A stretch of 64,000 bases of DNA from Palsa-504 sp963795795 (GCA_963795795.1 CAWCJS010000011.1:170913-234912); one strand, 5' to 3'. Counted from the stretch's first letter, positions 16,539-25,689 are shown. Made by a program: numbers and translations. The notes: a model not told the origin generated them from the sequence alone.

Positions 16539-18092
16539 ATGACGTGGCAGCCAGAACTCGATGAGGTGCGCCGCCGGCGGGACCTGACGGAGCGGATGGG
16601 CGGGCCGGATAAGGTCCGGCGTCAGCACGAGGCGGGCCGGCTCACGGTGCGTGAGCGCCTGGCGGCGCTGCTCGACGACGGCTCGTTCGATGAGATCGGG
16701 TCGCTGGCGGGCAAGGCCGTCTACGACGGCGACGGTGGCCTGGCGGAGTTCACCGCGGCCAACTTCGTCACCGGAACGGGTCGCATCAACGGCCGCAAGG
16801 TGGTGGTGGGGGCCGACGACTTCACCATCCGCGGCGGCGCCGCGGATGCCGCGATTGCGGGCAAGCAGATCTACGCCGAGGAGCTGGCGAACCAGATGCG
16901 GCTGCCGCTGGTGCGGCTGATCGAGGGGACCGGCGGGGGCGGGAGCGTGAAGACCCTCGAGCAGACGGGTCACACCTACGTCCCGGTCAATCCGGGCTGG
17001 GATTACGTCGTGGACAACCTGTCCACCGTGCCGGTGGTCGCGGCGGGGCTGGGCCCGGTGGCTGGCCTGGGCGCGGCCAGGCTCTGCGTCGCGCACCTGT
17101 CGGTGCTCGTGGAGGACATCGCGCAGCTGTTCGTCGCCGGACCGCCGGTGGTGCGCGGCGGAATCGGCGAACAGGTCACCAAGGAAGAGCTCGGCGGGGC
17201 GGCGGTGCACGGCCGTAACGGCGCGGTGGATCTGGTGGCGGCGTCGGAGCCAGAGGCGTTCGGGCTGATCAGGCGCTTTCTTTCGTACCTGCCGCAGAGT
17301 GCCTACCAGCGGCCCCCGGTGATCGCCGGCACGGATCCGGCCGGGCGGCGGGAGGACATGCTGCTGTCCGCGATCCCGCGGGACCGCCGCCAGCCCTACC
17401 GGATCCGGGACATCCTGCGCGCGGTATTCGACGCCGACTCGGTGATGGAGGTGCAGCACTACGGCGGGTCCATCGTGACCGGGCTGGCCCGCCTGGACGG
17501 TCATCCCGTCGGCGTGGTGGCCGGTGACCCGTACGCCTCCGGGGGGTGCCTGACCGTGGAGGGCGCCGAGGCGGTGACCCGGCTGGCCGACCTGTGCTCG
17601 ACGTTCCACCTGCCGGTCGTGACGTTCACCGATCAGCCCGGGCTGCTCATCGGCACCCGCGCCGAGCAGCGTGGCACCATCCGGCACGGCGTTCGGGCGA
17701 TCAGTGCCATCTACCAGTCGGACGTGCCTGGGGCCGAGATCATCGTGCGCCGCGTGTTCGGCGTGGGCGGGGCGGGCCTGGTCAACCGGCACCGTCTCGT
17801 CCGCCGGTGGGCCTGGCCCTCGGCCGACTGGGGCTCGCTGCCCGTCGAGGGCGGGACCGAGGCCGCTTACCGGGCTGAACTAGAGCGCGCGGAAGATCCG
17901 GCCGCCACCCTGGCCGAGATCCGGGCCCGGCTCGACGCCGTGCGCAACCCGCTGCGGACCGCGGAACGGTTCGGCATCGAGGAGATCATCGACCCCCGCC
18001 AGACCAGGCCGCTCCTGTGCGACTGGGTCCACGACGCGTACGCCGTGCTGCCGGAGAGCCCGGGCAGACCCTCGTTCGGCACCAGGCCTTGA
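16539..18092 (+). CDS. Acyl-CoA carboxylase carboxyltransferase (beta) subunit
   Basis: A 517-aa carboxyltransferase of the propionyl-/methylcrotonyl-/acetyl-CoA carboxylase group, which moves the carboxyl group from biotin to an acyl-CoA. Two crotonase-fold halves are visible: the N-terminal one with ERLAALLDDGSFDEIG and FTIRGGAADAAIAGKQIYAEELA, MRLPLVRLIEGTGGGGSVKTLEQTGHT; and the C-terminal one with RDILRAVFDADSVMEVQ, VGVVAGDPYASGGCLTVEGAEAVTRLADLCSTFHLPVVTFTDQPG and RRVFGVGGAG. No biotin-carboxylase subunit gene is near, so the partner is elsewhere. It is divergent from the TetR gene with an operator between them. The acyl specificity cannot be read from sequence alone. Confidence 0.9.
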   Translation: MTWQPELDEVRRRRDLTERMGGPDKVRRQHEAGRLTVRERLAALLDDGSFDEIGSLAGKAVYDGDGGLAEFTAANFVTGTGRINGRKVVVGADDFTIRGGAADAAIAGKQIYAEELANQMRLPLVRLIEGTGGGGSVKTLEQTGHTYVPVNPGWDYVVDNLSTVPVVAAGLGPVAGLGAARLCVAHLSVLVEDIAQLFVAGPPVVRGGIGEQVTKEELGGAAVHGRNGAVDLVAASEPEAFGLIRRFLSYLPQSAYQRPPVIAGTDPAGRREDMLLSAIPRDRRQPYRIRDILRAVFDADSVMEVQHYGGSIVTGLARLDGHPVGVVAGDPYASGGCLTVEGAEAVTRLADLCSTFHLPVVTFTDQPGLLIGTRAEQRGTIRHGVRAISAIYQSDVPGAEIIVRRVFGVGGAGLVNRHRLVRRWAWPSADWGSLPVEGGTEAAYRAELERAEDPAATLAEIRARLDAVRNPLRTAERFGIEEIIDPRQTRPLLCDWVHDAYAVLPESPGRPSFGTRP

Positions 18093-18100
18093 GCTCGCCG

Positions 18101-18865
18101 TTACGGGTGCCGGGCGCGGCGGATGGGCGCGAAGGTCTGCACCGGGTCCGTGGTCAGGAAGTCGGTGATGAGCAGGTGGCACAGGTCCGGCTTCTCGACC
18201 AGCAGGCCGTGTGACGTGCCGGGAACCACCGCGAGCTCACCGGCGGGGAGGCTGCGGTACATCTCGACCGCGTGCTCGAGGCGGACCTCATCGTCATCGC
18301 CGATCATGACCAGGGTCCGGCACGGGATCGTGCTCAGTTCGGCGAGGGTGACGGCGGGCTCGTGGGCGTGCATTGCCGCCAGCTTGGCGACGACCTCGTC
18401 GAAGTGGACCGCCCCGTCCGGTGACACCTCGGCGTAGCTGTCCCTGAAAACCTCCGGCGCCTCGCCGTCAAAGATCCCGGCTTCCCAGCCGTCGTGATGG
18501 AAGATGCCTGCGGTGAGGATCAGCCGGTGTACCAGGTCGGGACGGCTGAGCGCGACCAGCAGCGCCACCACGGCTCCATCGCTGTAGCCGAACAGGTGGA
18601 CCGGCCCGCCGATGACGCTGTCGATGAACATGATCGTGTCCTGCGCCATGTCCTGATAGCTGAGCGGGCCGTCGACGTCCGGGGTGTGTCCGTGGGCCCG
18701 CTGCTCGGGTGCGTAGGTGCGGAAGCGCCGCGAGAGCGCCTCCAGGCTCGCGGTCAGCGCCCGGGAGTCGATCCCGGCCCCGCCCGGGTGCAGCAGCACG
18801 AGCGGATCGCCGTCGCCGCGCTCGTCGTACCACATCGGTACTGTCGCCAGTCTCGCGATCGGCAT
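18101..18865 (-). CDS. Alpha/beta hydrolase
   Basis: A 254-aa alpha/beta hydrolase. The strand-turn PLVLLHPGGAGIDS supplies the oxyanion hole, Ser95 in LFGYSDGAVVALLVA is the nucleophile, the acid is likely in LVMIGDDDEVRLEH, and the catalytic His is in VPGTSHGLLVEKPDL. The cap region (EAGIFDGEAPEVFRDSYAEVS) is short. It resembles small-molecule ester or lactone hydrolases of the AB-hydrolase 1 family; the exact reaction is unknown. It converges on the carboxyltransferase gene with an 8-nt gap. GGAG lies about 7 nt before the ATG. Confidence 0.85.
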   Translation of the reverse strand: MPIARLATVPMWYDERGDGDPLVLLHPGGAGIDSRALTASLEALSRRFRTYAPEQRAHGHTPDVDGPLSYQDMAQDTIMFIDSVIGGPVHLFGYSDGAVVALLVALSRPDLVHRLILTAGIFHHDGWEAGIFDGEAPEVFRDSYAEVSPDGAVHFDEVVAKLAAMHAHEPAVTLAELSTIPCRTLVMIGDDDEVRLEHAVEMYRSLPAGELAVVPGTSHGLLVEKPDLCHLLITDFLTTDPVQTFAPIRRARHP

Positions 18866-19015
18866 GTTCGCGTCTCCTTCGGGCGGCCACTCTGATTGAT
18901 TGACTATCAGATACGACGAAGCGAGCAGCGCGAACTCATCACGCAGGGGTTAGGAGCGTCATGGAGGTCGTCCACCGCGACCGCTGGTAGCGTGGCCGGA
19001 GGCAGCCGGGAGGCG

Positions 19016-19333
19016 ATGATGGACAGCAAGGCCGCTGAGCGCGCCGTGCGGGAACTCCGCGCGGCTGGGCAGCTTGCCGAGGCGGCGCGGTTGGTTGACC
19101 AGCTCGGCCCGTACGGAGTCGAGGACGGTCCCGACTGCACCACCTCGCTGGGAGCCGCGGTGCTGGAAGCCCTCGGCGACCAGCTCTCGGCCAGCGACCC
19201 GGCCGCCGCGGATGCCGCCTACCAGGACGCCGCCGCCGATCAGCGGTCCTACGCTGGCGGCGCGACCTCGGGCGGCGAAGGCCTGGCGCGGATGGCCGTA
19301 GCCGACCGCATCGACGCCAAGCGCCACCGCTGA
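19016..19333 (+). CDS. Small hypothetical protein (105 aa)
   Basis: A 105-aa, soluble, alanine-rich, mostly helical protein. It has repeated short helix pairs (AERAVRELRAAGQLAEAARLVDQLG and DPAAADAAYQDAAADQRSYAGGATSGGEGLARMAVADRID) that resemble a degenerate tetratricopeptide pair. I do not recognise the family. GGGAGG ends at 19013; either of two adjacent ATGs (19016 or 19019) can be the start, the second having the better spacing. A longer version beginning at 18896 reads through low-quality sequence and is not supported. It lies upstream of the cysteine-ladder gene with 199 nt between. Confidence 0.55.
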   Translation: MMDSKAAERAVRELRAAGQLAEAARLVDQLGPYGVEDGPDCTTSLGAAVLEALGDQLSASDPAAADAAYQDAAADQRSYAGGATSGGEGLARMAVADRIDAKRHR

Positions 19334-19532
19334 ACCCCGGCGCGCACCGGGCGCGGCGAGCCTGAGCGCCCCTGAAAAGCGAGTCTGAACCCGCGGAAGC
19401 ACCGGGTGTATCAGGCCGTCCTTGACCCATCTCCGTCAGTCAGGCGGGCATCTCGAACCACTGGTGCCGCCTGGCGACGAATAGCAGACCCGGCATTCCT
19501 TCTATGCGGGTCATGCGAATCAGGAAAGAGAG

Positions 19533-21479
19533 ATGGGGATCATGGCCGATGAAGGTCTTTCCGCCGATCTCGCCCAGGCAGCTGCGGCAGCGGCTGCGCT
19601 GGCGGGCGACGAGGACCGTTTCCGCGCAGTTTTCGACGCGTTTCTCGCCGCCGACCGGGAGTCCTACCAGCGCCTGCTGGCCGAGCTTAAGCTGCTGGAG
19701 CGGTGCGAGTGGGTCTGCCGCTGGATCTGCAGCAAGTACTGCGTGCTCACGTGCCTGGAGCTGTGCGGCCCGCCGCCCGACGCGGAATTGCCGGAGCTGC
19801 GCGAATTCGCGGCGGTCGTTACCAGGATCACGCAGGACGAGGAGCTCGTGGAACGGCTCGCCAATACGGTGGCTGACCGCGACGCCGAGGGATTCCGCGC
19901 GCTGGTGGCCGAGCTCAAGATCGAGCGCTTCTGTCACCTGCTGTGCTCTTGGGCGTGTTCGGTGCGGTGTCGGCTGCTGTGCGAGGTCGCGTGCTCACCG
20001 GTGCCGACGCACGTCTCGAGTTTCGTGGCGGAGCTCGCCCAGGCGGGCGCGGCGATCACGACGCTGGCCGCGGACGAGCGGGCGATGGCCCAGGTCAGCG
20101 AGGCCGTCCTGGCCGGAGACTGCGAGGTGGTGGGTGGCGTAGTCCAGCAGCTGGGGCTGTTCCAGCGGTGCGAGCTGATCTGCGAATGGCTGTGCACGTG
20201 GCGCTGCGTGCGGATCTGCCTGCTGCTGTGCCGGCGCTACCCGCCGGAGCCGATCGAGGACCCGCTCGGCGAGGCATTCGCCTTCGCCCAGGCGACGGCC
20301 CGCCTCGCCGCCAACCCGGCCGCCCTGCAGCGGCTGGCCGGCGCGGTCGCGAGGGGTGACACCGAGACCTTCGGGACCCTGGTCGGCGAGCTGGAGCTCG
20401 GCCGGTTCTGCATCCAGCTTTGCCACTGGCTCTGCCGGCTGATCTGCCGCCGCTTCTGCATCTGCGTCTGCCCGCCCAGATCGGCCGCGTACTTCATCAA
20501 GGTCGGCCAGTACGAGTACGCCGAGGTTTATCCGTCCGGCGGGACCGTCCCCAAGATCGACAGTGAGGTCGGGGGTACCGGGCTAACCAGCGACAACCGC
20601 GCGTTCTTCTCGACCGTGCGCCTCAACGGCGGCTACAGCCTGCAAACCGGCGCCCCGCAGATGGAATACCGGTTCGAGACGATCACGACAGATGCCGCGG
20701 GGAATCCCTTCCCGTCCGCGGCGATCTGGCAGCCCGTGCCCGCCGCGGCCATGGCGCCCACGATCATCGGCTATGACCTCACGAGCATCTTCCCGCTGAT
20801 TTTTACGCCGGTGTACGCAACGCTGGCCGCCGACGGCTGGATCCAGGTGCCCCTGGCCAGTCCAACCTACGTGCCAACCGGGGACCTGCTCCGGGTCGAC
20901 ACCACGGTACTCACTGGCCAGCCGCATCTCGACGAGACCGGGGTCCTGGCCGGGGCGCATGCGTCGCTGCCACTCGCCGAAGACGTCTACTTCGGGATTC
21001 GCATGCGCGTCCGTAATGTCGGGGACCCGGCTTCGGAGTTCGACGCCGGAACCTGCCACCACATCGCCATCGACAACACCCTCTACGACAACGTCACGCA
21101 CCAGCCGTCCTGGCGGGACCTGACGGACCCGCCGGGAGACCTCGCGGTCTACCTCGTGGACATCCAGCAGCTCCTCGGCCCCCACGGCTGCGGGCAGATA
21201 ACGGATGCGCTCACCGTGCTCTTCACGGCAGCCCATCCCAACCTGGGCGCGACGACCCTGCGGATGGACGGCCCCGGAGGCCCCTACGGCTTCACGCTCA
21301 CACCCGCCGCGGGATCCGGCCCGACGGACTACTTCGGCACGGCGGCGCCCAACGGATGGGTCGTCAGCGACCTGAAGCCCTGCGCGTACCTCGTGACCCT
21401 CCAGGTCGACGTGCTGCTGACCGACGGCGACAACGACCCTGACCCGCGCTACGACCAGATCGCCTTCTGCAAGCGGTAG
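19533..21479 (+). CDS. Four-repeat cysteine-ladder protein with a C-terminal beta-rich domain (unknown function)
   Basis: A 648-aa protein I cannot assign to a known family. Residues 1-315 hold four repeats of about 76-80 residues. Each has two or three amphipathic helices and then a helix with six cysteines spaced exactly four apart: Cys58-78, 134-154, 213-233 and 293-313 (the last has an extra Cys at 311). The flanking pattern LxAELxLxRC is kept in each. Residues 320-648 form a different domain, rich in beta strands and acidic loops, with few cysteines. No signal peptide or membrane segment is seen. AGGAAAGAG precedes the ATG at 19533 (19542 is an alternative). i,i+4 cysteines line one helix face, as in copper-storage four-helix bundles; a metal-binding role is inference only. 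Confidence 0.75.
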   Translation: MGIMADEGLSADLAQAAAAAAALAGDEDRFRAVFDAFLAADRESYQRLLAELKLLERCEWVCRWICSKYCVLTCLELCGPPPDAELPELREFAAVVTRITQDEELVERLANTVADRDAEGFRALVAELKIERFCHLLCSWACSVRCRLLCEVACSPVPTHVSSFVAELAQAGAAITTLAADERAMAQVSEAVLAGDCEVVGGVVQQLGLFQRCELICEWLCTWRCVRICLLLCRRYPPEPIEDPLGEAFAFAQATARLAANPAALQRLAGAVARGDTETFGTLVGELELGRFCIQLCHWLCRLICRRFCICVCPPRSAAYFIKVGQYEYAEVYPSGGTVPKIDSEVGGTGLTSDNRAFFSTVRLNGGYSLQTGAPQMEYRFETITTDAAGNPFPSAAIWQPVPAAAMAPTIIGYDLTSIFPLIFTPVYATLAADGWIQVPLASPTYVPTGDLLRVDTTVLTGQPHLDETGVLAGAHASLPLAEDVYFGIRMRVRNVGDPASEFDAGTCHHIAIDNTLYDNVTHQPSWRDLTDPPGDLAVYLVDIQQLLGPHGCGQITDALTVLFTAAHPNLGATTLRMDGPGGPYGFTLTPAAGSGPTDYFGTAAPNGWVVSDLKPCAYLVTLQVDVLLTDGDNDPDPRYDQIAFCKR

Positions 21480-21507
21480 CGATACGCCCTCCGACGCGAA
21501 AGCGGAC

Positions 21508-21553
21508 GCGGACCGGTACGAAATAACGCACAGCGTTTGACGTACCGGTCCGC
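21508..21553. terminator. Large hairpin between the cysteine-ladder gene and the LLM gene
   Basis: Two perfectly complementary 13-nt arms, GCGGACCGGTACG (21508-21520) and CGTACCGGTCCGC (21541-21553), enclose a 20-nt A/T-richer loop. It begins 28 nt after the stop at 21479. The second arm ends directly beside the AAGGA ribosome site of the LLM gene. No U-run follows, so it may be a terminator, a translation-modulating hairpin, or an operator with widely spaced half-sites. Confidence 0.55.
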
Positions 21554-21566
21554 AAGGATGTCTTCT

Positions 21567-22514
21567 ATGCGTCCCTTCCGTTTTCTGGCGACGGTCGATG
21601 AATACGGCAGCCTGGCTGAGCTGACCTGGATGGCCCGCAAGGCGGAGGCCGTCGGCTGCTCCACGTTCGTGGTGCCCGACCATCTCATCGAGCAGTACGC
21701 CGCGATTCCGCTGCTGGCGGTGGTCGCGGCGGCGACCGAGCGGCTGCGGGTAGGCACCTTCGTGCTCAATGTCGGCCTGCGCCATCCGGCCGTGCTGGCC
21801 CAGGACCTCGCCACGCTCGACGCGCTGTCAGGCGGTCGCCTGGAGATCGGCCTGGGCGCCGGCTGGAACAAGCCCGAGCACGACGCCATCGGCATCCCCT
21901 TCGAGCCGGTTGGTGTCCGGATCAAGCAACTGACCGAGGCGATCGCGATCATCAAGGGCTGCTTCGCCGAAGGGCCGTTCTCCTTCTCGGGCGAGCACTA
22001 CACGATCACCGGCCACGACGGTGTGCCCAAGCCGGCTCAGCGCCCGCACCCGCCGATCTTCCTCGGCGGCGGTGGCAAGCGCCTGCTGACCCTGGCCGCA
22101 CGCGAAGCCCAGATCATCGGTCTGGCGCCTCGACTGGTGAACCGCGACCGGCCCCGCCTCGACGCCTGGAGCCTCACGGCCGCGGCAACCGAGGAGAAAA
22201 TCAGGTGGATCCGTGAGGCCGCCGGTGACCGCTTTGGCGAACTGGAGCTCAACAGCTACCCCACCGGCGGCCCGATGGTCGTCACCGACCATCCGCGCGC
22301 CGAGGCGCGCCGCCGCGCCGACCACATTCGTGAACAGACCGGCGTCGAGCTGACCGTCGAGGAGATCCTGGACTCGCCGCACGTGTTCATCGGCACCATC
22401 AAGGACTTGACGCGCAAGTTCACGGACCTGCGCGAGCGCTTCGGCATCAGCTCGTTCCTCATCGACGACCTGGACGCGCTGGCGCCAGTGGTGCAAGAGC
22501 TCGCCGGGCAGTGA
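21567..22514 (+). CDS. LLM-class F420-dependent oxidoreductase
   Basis: A 315-aa luciferase-like (bacterial LLM) oxidoreductase, TIM-barrel fold. Recognisable parts are MRPFRFLATVDEYGSLAELTWMARKAEAVGCSTFVVPDH, RLRVGTFVLNVGLRHPAVLAQDLATLDALSGGRLEIGLGAGWNKPEHDAIGIPF and PPIFLGGGGKRLLTLAAREAQIIGLAP. This is the subfamily of actinobacterial F420-using enzymes related to MSMEG_2516, normally called TIGR03621-type. ATG 21567 is chosen (AAGGA 9 nt upstream, N-terminus starts at the first strand); 21558 and 21537 are in frame. It follows the cysteine-ladder gene across a large hairpin, so co-transcription is uncertain. Substrate unknown. Confidence 0.88.
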   Translation: MRPFRFLATVDEYGSLAELTWMARKAEAVGCSTFVVPDHLIEQYAAIPLLAVVAAATERLRVGTFVLNVGLRHPAVLAQDLATLDALSGGRLEIGLGAGWNKPEHDAIGIPFEPVGVRIKQLTEAIAIIKGCFAEGPFSFSGEHYTITGHDGVPKPAQRPHPPIFLGGGGKRLLTLAAREAQIIGLAPRLVNRDRPRLDAWSLTAAATEEKIRWIREAAGDRFGELELNSYPTGGPMVVTDHPRAEARRRADHIREQTGVELTVEEILDSPHVFIGTIKDLTRKFTDLRERFGISSFLIDDLDALAPVVQELAGQ

Positions 22515-22551
22515 GTCCGTCCGCGGCCCTCGGGCCTCGGCCGCGGCGGCC

Positions 22552-22806
22552 TCATGGGGCCGCGCTCCCGGCCTCGCCGGAGTCCAGGCGGCGCACGGAG
22601 ATCAGGCAGAGGCCGAGGTCGCGGACCTTGGTCAGGAGCCCGTGCAGGGCGGGCTGGTCAGCGATCAGGCCGCGGAGGATCGTCTCCTCGCCCTGGCCGG
22701 AGATCTGGAGGCCGTTGAACCAGGCGGCCCACCGGCCGTCCAGGACGCCTGCCACGCGGATCTCATACTGGGCCGGGCCGCTGGAGTCGATCGCTCTTCC
22801 CGCCAT
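22552..22806 (-). CDS. Small conserved-looking hypothetical protein (84 aa)
   Basis: An 84-aa protein: AQYEIRVAGVLDGRWAAWFNGLQ, then LRGLIADQPALHGLLTKVRDLGLCLISVRRLD. This type of sequence recurs in actinomycetes as a short protein of unknown function, often next to LuxR/MalT regulators or in signalling regions; the match is from memory, not from a search. It is predicted to be a compact alpha/beta protein that could bind a ligand. The start ATG at 22806 has no clear ribosome site. It is divergent from the large LuxR gene (start 22879), with 72 nt between, and converges on the LLM gene. Confidence 0.6.
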   Translation of the reverse strand: MAGRAIDSSGPAQYEIRVAGVLDGRWAAWFNGLQISGQGEETILRGLIADQPALHGLLTKVRDLGLCLISVRRLDSGEAGSAAP

Positions 22807-22878
22807 CTGTGGATGGTAGGAGCGGGCGCAGCGGCTGGGCGTCACCCGAAGGTGGCATGGGAGTGGAATCCTGGGGTT

Positions 22879-25689
22879 ATGGGCGCGCCTATTCGGGACC
22901 ATCCGGGCCCGGCTGACCGGCGCGGAGTCGCCGTGTCCTGGCCGGATGCCCTGCTGGCGACCAAGCTGCATGTGCCCAGGCCGCAGCCAGGTTTTGTGCC
23001 GCGCCCGCGTCTGGTGGACGCGCTGGACCAGGGTCTTGCTAGGGGCCGGGTGCTGGTTTGCGCTCCGGCGGGATTCGGCAAGACGGCGCTGCTCGCGGAC
23101 TGGGCCCGCGGCGGCGGGCGGCCGGTGGCGTGGGTGGGCCTGGATGGCGGCGACAGCGACCCGGCCCGGTTCTGGCGCTATGCGGTGGCCGCGCTGGACG
23201 GGGCCCGGCCGGGGTTGGCCGGGCGGGTTGGCCCGGCGCCCTCGCGTTCGTTTGAGGGGTTGGTGACGGCCCTCATTAACGGCCTGGCCACCGATGCCGG
23301 CCAGGGCGACGTGCTGCTGGTCTTGGATGACTACCATCTGGTGGACGCCGGGCCGGTGCACGAGTCGGTTGCCTACCTGCTGGAGAACCTGCCGCCCGGC
23401 CTGCAGGTCGTCGTGTCCGGCCGGGCTGACCCGCCGCTGCCGCTGGCGCGGCTGCGGGCCCGCGGCCAGCTGGCTGAGCTGCGCGCCGCCGACCTGCGCT
23501 TCACTCCTGAGGAGGCGGCGGCGCTGCTGGGTGAGGCGACCGGGCGGGGCCTGCCCGCTGCGGCGGTGACGGCGTTGGTGGCCCGGACCGAGGGGTGGGC
23601 GGCGGGCCTGCAGCTGGCCGGACTGTCGCTGCGCGGGCACGAGGACCCGGCCGGGTTTGCGGCGGCCTTCAGCGGCAGCCACCGTTTCGTACTGGATTAC
23701 CTCGCCGATGAGGTCCTCGACGGCCAAACGGAGCAGGTGCGGGCGTTCCTGCTGGAAACCTCGGTCCTGGAGCGGTTGTCGGGAGAGCTGTGTGATGCGG
23801 TCACCGGCCGGGCCGACAGCCAGGCGATCCTGCAGGACATCGAGCGGGCGGGCCTGTTCTTGGTGCCGCTGGATGAGGTGCGCGGCTGGTGGCGCTACCA
23901 CCACCTGTTCGCCGACCTGCTGCGGGCCCGGCTGCTGGCTGAGCAGCCCGGCCGGGTGCAGGCGCTGCACCGGGCCGCGGCCGCCTGGTGCGACGAGCAT
24001 GACCTGGCCGATGACGCGGTGCGGCACGCGCTGGCGGCTGGGGACGCCGCCTGGGCGGCACGGCTAGTGGAGCGGCACGTCGAGACGCTGCTCGGCCGTA
24101 GCGAGGGCGCGACGCTGCGCCGCTGGCTTTCGGCGCTGCCAGCGGAGTCGGTACGCGACCGTCCGCGCTTGTGTCTGGCCCAGGCGTTCGGCGCGGCCCA
24201 GGGCCTCCAGGTGGAGGCGCTCGAGGCCCTGCTCGGTGACGCCGAGCGCGCCTTGGCCATGAGCGGCGACGAACCCTACTGGGACCCCGCCGGGCGGGCG
24301 GTGAGCGTGCTGGCCAATATCCCGGCGGGGATAGCGTTCCTGCACGCCGTACTCGCGCGGCTTCGCGGTGATGCCGCGCTCGCGACCGAGTACAACCAGC
24401 GGGCTCTGGCCGAACTGGGCGAGGACGACTGGTTGATGCGCTCCTTCGTGCGCTGGAACCAGGCGGTGGCGGACTGGCTGGGTGGTCGGCTCGGGCCGGC
24501 CGAGCGCGGCCTGGCGGAGGTGCTCGCCGAGCGGCGGGCGGCCGATGAGGCGGTCCGCCGCGTCGGCGGCGAGCCCGCGGAGGTCCTGCGCGGTGTCGAA
24601 GGCGGCGCCGGGTTCTTCGCTGGCTTTCTCGCCATGCGCGTCTGCTACGACCTGGGTCGCGTCCAGCGCGCCCAGGGCAACCTGGATGCGGCACTGGCGA
24701 CCTACCGGGAAGCGCTGGGCGCGGCCGGCGAGAATAGCCAGCAACCGCCTCTGGGCATGGCCCACGTGGGCCTGGCCGAGGTGTTGTACGAGCGGAACGA
24801 GCTGGCTGACGCCCTGGGCCACGCCACCTTCGGAGTCGCGCTCGGCCGGCAGCTCGTGTTCACCCCGCCGCTGGTCGCCGGCCTGGCGGTCGTGGCCCGG
24901 ATCCGGCAATCGGATGGCGACGCGGCCGGGGCCCTGGCGGCGCTAGGCGAGGCCGGGCAGGTCGAGCTGAGCCCGCAAGTGCTCGCCTTGCTCAACCCGC
25001 AGCGGGCGCGACTGCTGCTGGCCCACGGCGATGTCCCCGCGGCCGCCCGGTTGACCTCGGCTGCTGGTCTGCGCCCAGACGACGAGCCGGATTACCCGCG
25101 AGAACCTGAGTATCTGGTCCTGGCCCGGGTGCTGATCGCCCAAAACGACCCTGGCCCGGCGCTCACGCTGCTGCAGCGGCTGCTCGACGCCGCGACCAGT
25201 CAGGGCCGGACCGGCAGCATCATCGAGATTCAGGCGCTGCGCGCACTGGCGCTGGCCGCCCGCGGCGATCACGCCGGCGCCCTCGGCGCACTGACCGAAG
25301 CGCTCACCCTCGCCCGCCCGGGAGGCTACGTCCGGGTCTTTGTCGACGAGGGCGAGCCGATGCGTGCCCTGCTCGCCCAACTGTCCGCGGCTCGGCGCAT
25401 CGACGCCGGCTACATGGCCACTCTCCTGCGCGCCGGTGGCCGGGCGGCCGCCGTGCCGCCGCGAAGAGGAGCCGCCGCGCCGCCCGGCCTGGCCGAGCCG
25501 CTGACCGACCGCGAGCTTGAGGTGCTGCGACTGCTCGCCGCGGGTCGGTCAAACCAGCGCATCGCCCACGAACTGGTGGTGGCGCTCGACACGGTCAAAA
25601 AGCACGTGACCCACCTCCTGGGCAAGCTCGGCGCGGCCAACCGGACCGAGGCCGTCGCCCGGGCCCGGGATCTGGGCCTGATCCCCTGA
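22879..25689 (+). CDS. Large LuxR (MalT/LAL-type) ATP-dependent transcriptional regulator
   Basis: A 936-aa regulator of the MalT/LAL class. Order of domains: Walker A at residues 62-69 (APAGFGKT) with Walker B VLLVLDDYHLVD, a winged-helix/STAND ATPase region to about 370, a TPR-like helical region about 390-850 (LGRVQRAQGNLDAALATYREALGAAGE), and a LuxR helix-turn-helix at about 875-936 (LTDRELEVLRLLAAGRSNQRIAHELVVALDTVKKHVTHLLGKL). Such proteins bind ATP and an inducer, assemble, and activate transcription. ATG 22879 is used; GTG 22933 with GGAG upstream would still keep every domain. Its target is unknown; the divergent small gene is one candidate. Confidence 0.9.
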   Translation: MGAPIRDHPGPADRRGVAVSWPDALLATKLHVPRPQPGFVPRPRLVDALDQGLARGRVLVCAPAGFGKTALLADWARGGGRPVAWVGLDGGDSDPARFWRYAVAALDGARPGLAGRVGPAPSRSFEGLVTALINGLATDAGQGDVLLVLDDYHLVDAGPVHESVAYLLENLPPGLQVVVSGRADPPLPLARLRARGQLAELRAADLRFTPEEAAALLGEATGRGLPAAAVTALVARTEGWAAGLQLAGLSLRGHEDPAGFAAAFSGSHRFVLDYLADEVLDGQTEQVRAFLLETSVLERLSGELCDAVTGRADSQAILQDIERAGLFLVPLDEVRGWWRYHHLFADLLRARLLAEQPGRVQALHRAAAAWCDEHDLADDAVRHALAAGDAAWAARLVERHVETLLGRSEGATLRRWLSALPAESVRDRPRLCLAQAFGAAQGLQVEALEALLGDAERALAMSGDEPYWDPAGRAVSVLANIPAGIAFLHAVLARLRGDAALATEYNQRALAELGEDDWLMRSFVRWNQAVADWLGGRLGPAERGLAEVLAERRAADEAVRRVGGEPAEVLRGVEGGAGFFAGFLAMRVCYDLGRVQRAQGNLDAALATYREALGAAGENSQQPPLGMAHVGLAEVLYERNELADALGHATFGVALGRQLVFTPPLVAGLAVVARIRQSDGDAAGALAALGEAGQVELSPQVLALLNPQRARLLLAHGDVPAAARLTSAAGLRPDDEPDYPREPEYLVLARVLIAQNDPGPALTLLQRLLDAATSQGRTGSIIEIQALRALALAARGDHAGALGALTEALTLARPGGYVRVFVDEGEPMRALLAQLSAARRIDAGYMATLLRAGGRAAAVPPRRGAAAPPGLAEPLTDRELEVLRLLAAGRSNQRIAHELVVALDTVKKHVTHLLGKLGAANRTEAVARARDLGLIP

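Noticed and set aside
19533..21479. Calling the cysteine-ladder protein a copper-storage protein
   Set aside because: The cysteine spacing is suggestive, but there is no overall similarity to Csp proteins and no linked copper gene. It is kept as unknown.
22552..24027. Long minus-strand open frame (491 codons) opposite the LuxR gene
   Set aside because: Most of it is antisense to a gene with clear motifs, and its composition is Gln/Arg-rich noise. Only its last 84 codons, outside the LuxR gene, look real and were kept.
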